Part shown: positions 33,464 through 45,479 of the stretch, piece after piece | Layout: every line of letters starts with the position of its first letter | Position numbering within the stretch: the stretch's first letter is position 1 | NCBI GenBank assembly: GCA_963920575.1 | Contig: OY986971.1 | Location: 17,784,492-17,848,491 of the forward strand | Direction: 5' to 3' | DNA from: Narthecium ossifragum | Taxonomy: Eukaryota; Streptophyta; Magnoliopsida; Dioscoreales; Nartheciaceae | Length of the DNA: 64,000 nucleotides | Notes under the pieces: generated by a model | Database searches by the model: none | What the model was told of the DNA's origin: nothing | What the model saw: only the letters and a program-made list of their open reading frames with translations | Program-made: the position numbers and the translations under genes

Positions 33464-36400
33464 TCTATTATATAAGGAAGAGCGGTTTTTGAAATGTCTC
33501 AACTATAAGACATAAAGAACGGTCCAGATTCATCTCCAAACACATCCTACGATCCAAATTTCATCATCAACTTTAAGATTCCCCCCAAAATTTCATTCCC
33601 ATCAAAAATTCCCGCCCAAAATTTCTCCTCTCACACATTCACCCACTCACTCAAAANNNNNNNNNNNNNNNNNNNNNNNNNNNNNNNNNNNNNNNNNNNN
33701 NNNNNNNNNNNNNNNNNNNNNNNNNNNNNNNNNNNNNNNNNNNNNNNNNNNNNNNNNNNNNNNNNNNNNNNNNNNNNNNNNNNNNNNNNNNNNNNNNNNN
33801 NNNNNNNNNNNNNNNNNNNNNNNNNNNNNNNNNNNNNNNNNNNNNNNNNNNNNNNNAGTAGCTACTTTCACTTTACACTACTGAGCATAACAATCACAGA
33901 GTGCCACTCCAAAATTCATACATGTCCTTATTCTACCTTTGCCTCCATGCATTTCCTTTTTATACAACTGTTCTTTATTAGGAAGAAAAATGGCATGGAT
34001 TTCTGCTATTCTATGCCCTGTTTCGATAATATGCCAATTGTTCAATTTCCGTTGGCAGGACATTTCTGAAAGGAATTGTTTGAGAAGATGGAAGACATTG
34101 TAACACAAATGGGATTCTTCGTCCAAAGGGGACATGACAAGGTTGACATCTTTGAACTTTTGTATCTGATTCATTTAAGTACTTGGTCTTCAACTTTTCC
34201 TCCATGGCATATTCGGAGTGGTAACTATGTGCTATTAAACATTCACGTATGAACTATTGTTTTACAGTTGCCATTATAAAGCTTAGGACTGGAAGCATCT
34301 GATGTTTACATTGCATCCATGTTTTCTGCAGCTTAAGGTTATGCAGAAGTGCATTGGAGGGGTTCAATTTTACAGAGCTAATAGATGGTCTAATAGATGG
34401 CCCATTGGTTTTGAGGATCACATTCCTAATTATTACATAGCTTAGCTGTCATGTTCTTTTCTATGCCTTAATAAAAGCCATACATGCATGTTCTTTGCTA
34501 ACGTCACTGTCGTTCAAGTGCTTCTACTATTTTCAATCTCATTTGTTGATGCCAAATGTATACAGTTCGACATTGGTGACTCTAACTCGGAGACCGGAGG
34601 CTTCTCCGTTGGCCTTGCCTTTTCCTCGGACCACTAGCCGGCTGTTATTTCTTTCATCGTCAAACCGTTGGCTTCTCCGACGGTCGCCTGTACATTGACT
34701 TCCTATGTATGTTGCTCTCTTTCTTTCTTGCTTTCCATACATTACATATAGCTATTCATAAGACAAAACTCATTACGCAGAAGAAAATTTCTATGATCAC
34801 ATAGGTGTTTCTCACAATCTCAATTGGAATTCCTTGCAGACTTAAGCTAGGAATTTCTTGCAGAATTAAATTTCTGAAAACTATTCTTGGCTTTTGTCTC
34901 TATCATATTGTTTTCATTTTTCATGACTGTTTCACTGTTTAATTTCATCAGATTTGCTAGACGTCTCTGATTGTTTTGATTTTTCCTTACTATTTCTCCA
35001 TTTAATTTGATCAGATTTTGTATCTAGACTTTGATTTTTTAAAACTATTTCTCTGTTTATGTTTCTTTCTTATCATGGATGAACTACAAACATGAATTGT
35101 AGTAATCTACCATCTTTATCTTCTACTCTGTTTCATAGAGCATGGGAAATGCAAACTTCTTTCTTGACTGTTGACTGAGCTATTCATATTTAGTAGTTGT
35201 GCATGGACTGAAAATATTGAATTGTTCGACATTAATCTATGCTATCAAGAAATGAATTTTCCCTTTATTGGTCACTAGAGATTGTGTGTAACTTTGTATG
35301 CATTTTGGTATGACATTATGGTATCTTAATTCATGATTTGTTTTTCTTGGTGTTAAGATGCAAAGTTACTATGTCAAATAAGTCTCTTAGTTGGTTTCAT
35401 CGTTCGTGACCTGTAAAGCTGTAACAACCATTTTATGGCTTTTATCTATTTGTTTCGTTGTTTACTTATTTGAACTGTGCTTTTTGAACAGGTCACCTCT
35501 TCCTAGATATGTGATTACCCCACACGTTGATGGCTATCCAATGCTTTCAGACCCTTTTATGACAATTCAATTGAGACTCATGGATTCAATAAATCTGCTT
35601 CCGTGGATCACAAAACCTTCTGTTTCTTCAATTTTCTTTTGTTTTTGTAAACTTCCACTATGAAGTTAAAGAGTCAGAGGCTTTTTAATTATTTTCTATA
35701 TAATTAGATGGTCAGGAATTCTGTTTTGTTATCTTTGTTTTTATTTCCTTCTTTTTTGAGGTTTTAGTTTAGATGAATCTCACTCCTGCCATCAGTTTTT
35801 TACATGTCAAATTGATTGTCGGACTTCAGAAATTCTGTCTTATACCGTACCAACAAGTATCTTCCTTGCTCAGTGTCAAAGTCTGTTGTTAGTAACTTCC
35901 TGCATTAAACTTCAAGATCCTAACAAATCTTAAACCAATTAGTCTTCAAAGGTTTATGACATACATATGAAAGGTCATTAACATTAATACATCTGTGACA
36001 CCTCTAGATGCGTCTGAGACATTCCCTTAATCTCTGAACTTAATTTGCTTCATAGATTGCAAGATTTACTAAATAGCACATACAAGCAAACTTACTGTAG
36101 GCAGCTCATGCCATGGAGGGAAAAACACATGTCATGGGCATTATAGCACCTCCTTTTCTTTTGCCATGCAAAGTTAGGTTATGAACTGATTCATTTGTAA
36201 GAGGTCTATTAATGTGTTTGAGAAAGAAATTTGTGATTTTGAAAATCTCGAACTTGAAATGCGCTAGCAGTAAGGATTAATTTTTTAAAAAAACTGTAGG
36301 TTTTGCTTTTCTATTTTTTTTATAGAAAAGGTTTGCCCTAGGGACAATGTTCTATTTCTTGAAAATGCGCTAACAGTAAGGATATTTTTTATTCGTCTTC

Positions 36401-36592
36401 TTCATGATAGCTATATGAATTGCTGTAGTTATGGTTTGTGGGGACAAGGTTTGCCCCTTTTATAGCTTTAATTTTTATATTTCAGGAATTTTGTATAACT
36501 GTCTCATTTAACCCTTGGTACAGGGGAGGTTTTGTTAAAAAATTTTAAAAGAAACTCTAAATATCCGTGTCGTAGGCACGGGCATTCACTAG
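33464..36592 (+). mobile_element. Non-autonomous Helitron inside the 5' LTR
   Basis: 5' end TCTATTATATAAGGAAGAGCGG after A 33463; 3' end with hairpin CCGTG-TCGTAGG-CACGG (36565-36581), then CTAG at 36589-36592 and T. It entered a (TA) run; LTR 2 retains the empty run at 48025-48043. Both ends match the Helitron at 10459-15879. Inside, after a 200-N gap, an AG acceptor near 35491 precedes an open stretch with RYVITPHVDGYPMLSDPF that looks like a captured exon; source not recognised. GGGGACAAGGTTTGCCCC (36440-36457) is the family's subterminal palindrome. Confidence 0.87.
33657..33856. other. Assembly gap of exactly 200 N
   Basis: A run of 200 N inside the Helitron. The round length suggests a placeholder, so the true Helitron size is unknown. 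Any reading frame across it is meaningless. Confidence 0.95.
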
Positions 36593-38004
36593 TATATATA
36601 TATGTAGGCCCTATGTGTGGCCCAGCCTTATGTGAGGCTTGTGGTTGAACTAAGGGAGTCATGCCCCTTGGGATTTTTATATAATTAAATGGGCAGAGGT
36701 TGTGCCCTAGTTGTTGTTTATTATATTTGTTGTTGATTGATGATTGCGTGGCCGGGGTTGTGCTCCCGTTGTAGAAATTGCGGTTGACGGCTGTGGATGC
36801 CGTTGTAATGCCGAAATTTCGGTTGAATGTGTTGTTGCTTGTTTACAGTCCGTGGGCGCCGTTATAATATTGGATTATTGTACTTTAGACCTTTATCTGC
36901 TTTAGACCCCTTGCTATGTTAACTCTTTGGCAAGCTGTAGGCTATGCCTAGCCCTGTATGTTGTGATGTTATACTGTTGCATGCTTATATTTCTGTATTT
37001 CTATGCGCGTGAGCATTGCATGCATTTGCTTGCATTAGAAGCATTAAGGATAGGTGGTAGGCGATGGATTCGATCACCGATCCGGGGTTCTCCGGTAGCC
37101 CGGGTCTAGCCCTAGGACCGGGGTTTGGGTAGTCGAGGATTAGGACGTGATTGTCATCAATGATTATGTTTGATATTATTCGAGGATTATTAGGTAGTCG
37201 GACTGGAGCATTGTTGTTGAGGTACGGAGGTCGTGTTGTTTCTCCAAGGCCAAGCGCTAAGGATGGATGTCGATGCGTTCCCGACGTGGTCCCCAAGTAG
37301 GGCAGTTTTGCTTGGGTAAGGGTGATCTCGCATGGTACTGTTCCCCTGTTGGTGCTTAGGGTGATCTTGGTAACATGTTCAAGAGAGAGGTTCATGACGG
37401 GAGCCCTTGGGACATCGATAGGGTTATGGGACCCTAGGCATTCCTTAGACTTAGGCGGAGAGACAACACAGTTGTTATTTTCCTCCCTTCAGTGTGACAT
37501 AGAATAGCGTAGAACCATACTGAGCTTTGTTGCTCACTCCTACCTGAGCTGCATCGGCGATGCAGGTCGATGCAGTCCTTTTCCTTCATGTGATCTTCTG
37601 GGCATTGGCGCACCATTCTCGAGGTGATCACGGACTTGGAGTTTCGAAGAGTACTTGACGATCATGGAGTTTCCCCTTTTGTTAATAGTTGTACATTTAC
37701 AGTTGTATTAAATGTACAATTTCCCTCTTCGAGGATTTGATCATATGTAGTAAATTGTGTAATGAGGGTTGATGAAAGTATTGTATCAGAACCTGTAATA
37801 ATTAGTGAAACTTGTGATAGCATATTCATATTCATATTCATGTTAATTTAGAACTATTGGATTTATCATTTTAATTTATTGTGAAGATTATAATCGTACA
37901 TGATTCAAATTGAGAAATACAGGGGAGGCTCTCGCCGTTTGATTTTAGATTTAGGACCCTCATCTCCCGGCCCGCATGGGTTTTCTGGGTCGGGGCGTGA
38001 CAAC

Positions 38005-38017
38005 TTGGTATCAGAGC
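38005..38017 (+). other. Primer binding site of the Tekay-like element
   Basis: TTGGTATCAGAGC begins two bases after the LTR end, complementary to initiator tRNA-Met. This fixes the plus orientation of the whole family, including both solo LTRs. Confidence 0.92.
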
Positions 38018-41000
38018 ACGCTGTAGGCCCCAGGGATAGGATTAGGCTTGCGCTTAAGATTTTGAGTGTGGAATGGGATAGTTCTAGGTCTAGAACATCC
38101 TTGCATGGTTGTTTGCGATTGTGTGATACGTTTTCGCTTATTTGATTGTTACTTGTTTTGTTATTTTCCGGCTGAAACATGACGTCTAAGGGGAAGATGT
38201 GCAAGCACGCCGGTGTTGTTCGTTCCCTCGCCTGACAGTGTCTCCCCCCTTGTTGGAGACGAGCGAGTAGGGGATTGGACGTGTGTTGCCTCTGTGCTCT
38301 TGGAATCCCGAGAGGTGGACCTGTTGTTGTCTAGAGGCGATGTTGGAGATCCTTCGACAGTAGAGGACTGATTGAAGGGGGTGTCCCGGATCTCGGATGT
38401 TTTGGACATCCTGCAGTATCACTTGCTTGGGAAGCCATTGTTTTCTTGCCTTCCCAGGAAGAGATGCGTAGTGGCGCTTGTCGGGGTCACTAGGGACACT
38501 GTTGGTTGTGTGTTGAAAATAGTTCACGTACTGTTCTTTGGCACCTACCCTTGGAGGGTGGTGTAGTTAAAAGTACATTCCTCTACTGTTGGTACTCGCA
38601 CCACGTGGCAGCACGTGGGTTTGTTGGATCATTAGGCTCGGTATCCTGGAGCGACAGCAGGGGACGCCCTGGACTGTACTCCAGATATTGAGACATATGA
38701 CTTGAGGGTTGACACCGGACTGTTGGTCGGTGGTCCTGGTGAGTTTCGGAGTTGTCATTCCTGCTTCTGGAGAAAGGCATGGTAGTTGTTGGTAGAGTTT
38801 AGTTGTTTCGGCATCAGCGACAGCCGTGGCAGCAGCAGCGTCGTGCCAGTCCTTTGAGAGGTAGCCTTGACCGTCAGACTGAGAGGGAACCCACCGGGTG
38901 CTTGAGTACTAGCCGTCGGAAGCCTTTCCGCCGACGTTGCTGGTTGCGAGGGGCGCGAAACGCTTACCGCAGAGCAGTCAGGCGTGACGCACGGTGTGGA
39001 GCAGAGTAGTGGGTTGGTGCCTCAGCTGGGGCAGGTACCTGTGGCAGACGTGGGAATTCAGATTCCAGATAGAGCCTTGCCGGAGACGAGGCAGTGACCA
39101 GTCTTACCAGAGTTTGACACACTTCTTGGCAGAGAGCACCTTCAGCAGCAGCCCATTTTGGAGCCGCCTTCCTCCAGCTTTCAGCTTCAGCCTTCAGCTT
39201 TCGGAGTCTCTTGCGGCTCGTGGTTTCTTGTGGCGCTGGGTGTTTTCCCCTTGTGACTCATCCCCGTGCAGCTGTGTTGCCTTGGGACTGGAGTCAGGTG
39301 TGGCTTTGCAAGTAGCCACCGATTTGGAACGAGTGCTTGGGTTGGTTGCTCTGGTCAGGGCGTTTGCTAGAGGTTGGAAACCTCTAGGTGTTTATCGCCC
39401 ACGTGTGGGACATGTTGGGGTTCGACGGCTTCCTCGATTTACGTCGGTTGGTTGCACACCAAGTTGCATTTGTGGGCTGTGGGAAGGTGTTGTGGGTACA
39501 CCTGACGACGTTGTTTTGCTCTCGTTGAAGGTTGCAGGTTGGCGCGCCTTCTGGTTGTCAAGAGTTGGGGATGTTCACCAGTCTGTGGTGAACTCCTCCC
39601 TCTTTTATTTTGAGGGTGCTCGGGAGAGCAGGTTTTCCCTCGTATTGTTGTTTGTGCAGCTGTCCTTTTGAGAAGCTTCTAGAATATTCCGCCTTCGCGG
39701 GATTGCTGAGTTTGGACTCGAGGTTCGTTCGAAGTAATTTAGCTAGTGTCTTCAGTGTACGCGTCGCAGAGACCTTAGGCCCAAGTAGGTCAGGCTGTAA
39801 TTAGGCCAGATGCAATCGTCGAGGACGTGTGTTCGCTCTTTCGAACCATGAGCAGCTGGACCGCGCGCAATAGTTTCCACAATCTCAGCAGTTTCAACAT
39901 TCACATCAGTAGGCGGTTCCCGTACCTTCTGTTCTCCGAGGAGTACGTACCCGTTGCAGTGCATTGCTGAGATACTAGTCAGCTCGGAGTTTTGTTGAAC
40001 TCTCCATAGGTCAGACTTCACACCAGCTACAATCAGATAAAGATTCGGGATTGCGACATCCTGATGACAACTTTCAGTTCGAGATACAGATTGTGTTAGC
40101 GGTAGACAAATTATTTGATCCAGCTGAGCTTATAGCAGATATGTGACGACAGAGATCGAAGACTGCATTCGCGATTCAACAAAGACATTTTCAGGACCGT
40201 GGGATTGTTGACCAGATTGACCAGGAGACTGGAACTCTTGTCTTAAAGTCACCACGTCGGTGCCTTTAAGGGTGATAGCAACTGGTAGTTGCTAGAAAGG
40301 TCTCGACCTTTCTTGTATATCACCTTTCAGTTTAGGCTAATGCCGTAACTGTTACCTCGAGCAGATGGGCCAGAGAAATTAGAACATCTTTAGCGGCAGT
40401 GACAACCCGTCAGTGGCGGAGATGGAGTCCGTTATCCAGTTCGGACAACACTCCTTACCACTCAGAGGATGTCAGCATTTCAGTCTAGAGTGATGGTGAT
40501 GTGAAGCGATGACACGAATCTTACGGAGGTTCATGTCTAGATTGATCCCCGACGTGTGGGGGAGAGCCAGACCGTGTCAGCATGCAGTATGTTGTGCTTC
40601 AAAGGCCGAGTCTTAGCTCCAGAGTTGTGCAACGATGGCGTTCAAGTGTTCTACTCATTACCCTTGTGGGCCACCTCGGAGGCATGGTGGTATATCGTGA
40701 CTCTCATCAATGTTAGTAGCATGAGATGCAGAGTTCGTCCTCACCACTTCACCTGCCAGGAGGTGAAGGCTGAGCATCAGCAGATAGTAGACCAGTTGCA
40801 ACTTTTGTAGTGTTAGCGAAAGTGGACGCATAGCATGACGGATGTCGTCGCCAGATCATCGAGGACTCAGAGGGGACGATCCAGATCTCGGAGGACATGC
40901 TTAGGGCATGTGTCATCGATGCAACAGGCAGTTGGGAGGAGTACGTCCCTTTGCTGGAGTCCGTCTACTTCAGCAGTCGTTAGTCCAGACTTATGTACCA

Positions 41001-42517
41001 TTCGAGGCGCAGTACTCAACAGAGGTTGTTGAGTCATCACCCATCATTCCAGACATCTTCAAGCGGTTCTTAGAGAGATCAACACATATCTGACAAAGAC
41101 CCCTGACAACGCAAAGCAGACGAGAGCTACGCAGAGGATTAGTCAGAGTTGGCAGAGAGCAGAGACCGGATGAGGTGGAGGCCGAGGCACCTCTACCCCG
41201 ATAGTTTGCACCAGAGTCATGACGACGTGGAGCGACGACGACACAGAGCCTACGGAGATACATCATGGACTTAGTCATCAGTTTAGTTGGCATCGGTGTA
41301 GAGGTCAGAAATAGGGTTCTTTCCTTGTTACCTCACCAGTCAGGAGGCGAAGAGGGAATACCGACAGACAACATGCTCATTGTAGTCTTCTAGTGTCAGG
41401 GTTGACATCATGGTATGACAGCCTTCACCATAAGCATCTAGAGGATGCCGAGAAGACTTCACATGATTTGGGTCATTTTTGCCTGGTTGGCTAGATTAAC
41501 ACATATATTATCTCTGAGGAGTGCAGATGCCACATAACATTCCACATGTCAGAGAGGTGATCAGATTGCGTGATAGTTCAGCTTCTACCATTTCGGATTG
41601 TGATTCCAAAGTCACAGGCAAACTCTAGTACAACTCTTAGGAGCCCATGGTCATTTTGGTGACTGTCAACACAGTATCTTGCGGCAAGGATAGACAGACG
41701 GTCAGAGAGGACCTTTCCGATCTCGGATGGCGTGCTTAGAGCATGTATTGATGATGCAGATATCAGACGATGAGATCATGTCCCATGGTGGGGTTCGCCT
41801 ACTTCAGTAGTTGACAACTCAGCACCAGCATTGCACCATTTGAGGCATGGTACGGTATCCAATGTTGTTCTCTAGTTTGTTGGGAAGACCTTGCAGAGGC
41901 TTCAGACATTGATCCAGATATTGTCACAATCTCCAGAAGATCAGCGTGGATCAGGTCAGAGTTGACAGGGGGTTTGTACGAATCAGAGAGGACAACCGTT
42001 GGAGTTTGCAGTTGGCGACAGAGTGCCCTTTTGGATGATACGACGCAGAGGTTCTGTCAGTTAGATAACGGTAGCGTCGAGGAGGCGTCGTTCAGTTACG
42101 TCGTTCATAGTCAGACTCGATGATTCGAGCATGGACCAGACGCATTGCGCAGAAAGCAGCCAGTTCAGATGCCTGGCAGGAGATATCAGTTTCGAAAGAT
42201 AAAACGGTTCAGTCAGCTTTAGTGCTCTGGAGGTGTACAAGTGTTGTAGGGATAACTTGGGAGTGCTGGAGGTGCATGTGCAGTTTGGCCCAAGTGGTTC
42301 TCACCTCGAGGTGTTTCTCTTCCTTGTGTGGCCGTTGCGGGCGTTGGTGCCTGGTGGTTTGTGTGGTGGGTGTTGATGCCCAATGCCTTGTGAGGTTGCT
42401 CGGGTTGCGAGCTTGCTAACCTTTCTTGTATTATGCAGGTATGCTTGTTTTTGCTTTATTGTTTTCGACCCTACTCTGATCGAATTTCCAAATAAAATTC
42501 CTTTAAGGGTGATAGGT
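38018..42517 (+). pseudogene. Highly decayed gag-pol of the Tekay-like element
   Basis: No long authentic frame survives. Traces: a gag-like start ATGACGTCTAAGGGGAAG (38180); an RT scrap whose DNA (AGATTCGGGATTGCGACATCCTGATGACA, near 40042) matches the RT piece at 63006; two integrase C-terminal scraps, one near 40880-41040 (EDMLRACVIDATGSWEEY) and one near 41720-42060 with phrases akin to PLE/QFAVGD. The longest open frame here (38994-39671, 225 codons) has no retroelement motif and I regard it as chance. AAGGGTGATAGG just before the 3' LTR (42506-42517) may be the PPT. The gaps and repeated integrase show deletions and duplication. Confidence 0.75.
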
Positions 42518-42644
42518 TGTGAGGACCCATTCGTCCAACCTGGTCTGACCGCGGTAGGTCGAGGGGCTGGTTTTGTGGTTTGGTTGTTTTGGCTCGGTTG
42601 GTCTCGCTTTGTGATCAGTCGATCGCACTCCTGCTTTTGGGACC

Positions 42645-44052
42645 TGATCGCTCACAAACGTCGTCGTTAAAACGTTGTAAACTCAATCAAATATAAATTT
42701 ATAATTCTTATTCAATCACTACACTACTAGGTAGAAATAGCGGTGAAGTCGGGAGTCGATCCACAGGGAAAACGTTGGAAATCAAAATCAATTCTCAAAA
42801 CCCTAAAACTAAAGAAAAGAATCAAATATGGAATAGAATTATCTAAACTAATAAATAAAAGAGATAAAAGGTTGATCAATTTGAATCCATGGATAAGTGA
42901 CTTAGGAATTACTCAATCCACCCTAGTTTCGCCTTCAATCTTCTCTAGTTATCCTCTTGTTCCCTTCTCTCAACATTATGGATCATATGGCTACAAGCTC
43001 ACATGAATCCCTAAAATAAGATTTATGTTCCTTACGGCATAGCCTATCTTTCTTGGCATAGATTGTCTTCGGTCCTACGATTACTTTAAGTTATACTACT
43101 CCTAATGACCTTGGCACAACCTATCCTAGCTTAGCATAGCCTATCTCACTAGCAAACCATAAATCACATGAAAACCATCTTATGAATCTCTACAATCAAT
43201 CACAGAAATCATGTAGGACTGAAAATACGTCAAGGAACTTTGTTCCCTCAACTCTATTAACAATAAAAAGCAAATTCATACGATCATGTCTTGAGAAAAA
43301 TACAAGATTCAAACCAAAGAAGATAGAAAACTATGCTAGGGTTTCATGAATAATCCTAAGTACAATAACTAACAACTCATCTTTTGGATGAAAGCCATCG
43401 GGTTGGAATAGGAAGCTGTCACCGTCCACATCCTCTCCGTCTTCTTCTTCCTCCTCCAAAGATTGTCAAAAAGATCAGAAGTTTGGCTGGAATAACCCCT
43501 TTATATAATAAAAACCCTTAATCCCGGAATTAGGGTTATGGCTAAGTTGAGTTGGACCTCTAGTGCAACTCGGAATTCCTAGTTTAATTCTGACTGCCTC
43601 TTCTGGTCGCGATTGGGTTCAATCCGTCCAGAATTTGGAAATGTCCTCAACAGGAAAGATTTTATAATATTCAGACTATGGAGAATATTTGGCGAATATT
43701 CTCCTGAGCATCGACGGACCGGTTTTCCAGCAGCTATGTATCTTGATCTTCTTCGAAACTGGAATCAATCCATCAGGAATCTCGCAAAGTGTCCAACATG
43801 AAAGTTGTTCATCTCTAAGTCTTCTACCACGTGTCAAAGTTTCAGAATATTTGGATCTTTGTAAAATATTTGACGAATATATTACTGACGGTCGACGGAG
43901 GAGTTTATTTAGTCATTTTAGCCGAATTTCTTGCACTTCTTCTCAAAGCATGATTAAACCTGAAATCAACTAACAAGCTATCAAAGACAACTACTCTAGG
44001 CATAACAAAGCTAAGTTAAGGGGTTGAATCATGAACATTTAGTGACTTATCA
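42645..44052 (-). repeat. 3' LTR of the LARD-like element
   Basis: 1408 bp, TGAT...ATCA ends. Contains GTCGGGAGTCGATCCACAGG near 42749, a phrase also seen in diverged form in the LTR at 58564 (ACGAGTCGATCCCACGAAG). Preceded on the minus strand by the PPT at 44053-44064. Confidence 0.82.
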
Positions 44053-44584
44053 CACCCCCAACTTACACTTTGCTAGTCCTCGAGCAAAGAAAAGATAAAA
44101 GGAAAGAAATAAAACTAACTAGCCACTTTCGTAAGTCTCACGATTGCACTTAGCATGTGCAACAAGCTTTTAAACCCCTGGGTTACCCTAATGGAGGAGT
44201 TATAGTCTTCTGAGGGTTTTCAGGGATGACACCCACAAACATCTATACATTCCCTTGAATATATCATTTGAAATCAATTATAATGTTCATCAACTCTAAT
44301 GCATGAAATAGAAAAAATATCCATAAATATACCCTTCAACTTATAGTCGCATAAAAACATAGTAAATCAAAACATGTCATAACATATTTCCAACACTTCA
44401 ACATATTTAATCATGATTAAAAATAACTTTAACACTCCTGTGTGTGAATGGGGTTCTACATGCTTCAAAGCCTCAATTATATCTAAACACTTCAACTATT
44501 CAAGATCACAATCCTATCCAAGCTCATATCTTCCACTTATCACATAGCAACCTTTGTTTTTTTTTTTCGTTTTTTTTCATTTTT

Positions 44585-44760
44585 TTCTGCAGGAATTTCA
44601 ACTGTTTTACGCGAACACCACGCTGGTTAGGCACACTGCCCGGTTACTAAGTTGAAAATCCTCATTTTTTTCTTTTTTTTTCAGGAAATTCAATCGTTTT
44701 ACGCGAACACCACGCTGGCTAGGCACACTGGCCGGTTACTAAGTTGAAGATCCTTTTTTT
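44585..44760. repeat. Tandem duplication of about 93 bp in the LARD-like internal region
   Basis: Two units share TTTTACGCGAACACCACGCTGG, AGGCACACTG and CGGTTACTAAGTTGA, joined by T-rich runs. The role is unknown; the pairing may be related to slippage in the T tracts. Confidence 0.8.
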
Positions 44761-45479
44761 TTCGCATACTCAGATAATTGCATGTGTTCATGTATTTTCT
44801 GTGTCATGACATAAAATTGTAAATCTATCCCAGTATCATGCTCAGAATCTAATATCAACCCCTTAACATGTGGAAGTGAACATGTGTATTAGGATATGTC
44901 AAGCTATCCTTAAATCATAGTAAAAGTGTTAAAGTATAGAAATAATATCATGCATAGCAAAAATTTACTATTTCTTATATGATATACAAGTCTCAGAATA
45001 ATTCATAAAATAAATTTCTAAACCATGCACCTTTATCAAATCATATCATAATTTCATTCTTTTGACATAATTCAAGGGATGTATAATATTTGGTTACCAG
45101 AAAAATATATGAGCATGAAATTTATGAATTCTACTCCCCAACTTAAATGTAATTGTCCCCATTTACACTAAGTCATAAAAATAAATCAAGAAGTAAAGGG
45201 TAGAGATAACCATAATGAACGCCTCAGAAATAGATTTATCTCTCTTCCAATTTTTGTTTAGGCACCGCCATCATTGAATAAATACTTCCTTCCCCACCAT
45301 AACCTATCACAGAAATATATACCTTTCCAAAAAGATCAAATATAACAAATACAAGTCCAAAAAGGTATTAAAATCATTGAAAATTTCGGCAGAGTCTCCT
45401 TTCTATTTTCATGATAAATTGATCTGTATAAACATTCACCACACAAAAATATAACATGTACAAGTCCAAAAAGGTATTA

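Larger units (their letters stand above)
31701..38002 (+). repeat. 5' LTR of the Tekay-like element, split by a Helitron
   Basis: About 3.17 kb without the Helitron at 33464-36592. Contains a pyrimidine-rich block (32050-32275), an ATG-initiated exon-like stretch (32278-32385, about 36 codons), palindrome GGTAGGGTTTCTACC (32386-32400) and the AT-rich remainder. It keeps the uninterrupted site (GGGACCCAAAGGGTAATTTGG near 31822) at which LTR 2 carries the 42645-46407 insertion. Confidence 0.92.

Noticed and set aside
33647..33871. Open frame across the N gap
   Set aside because: Almost every codon is N; no information.
36985..37395. 136-codon minus frame and its counterpart at 48424-48831 (135 codons)
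   Set aside because: The two copies are LTR repeats of each other, which explains the shared frame; no domain, and antisense to the LTR. Conservation simply reflects LTR duplication.
38994..39671. 225-codon frame in the Tekay internal region
   Set aside because: No gag, protease, RT or integrase motif, odd composition, and it sits in decayed sequence; most likely open by chance.
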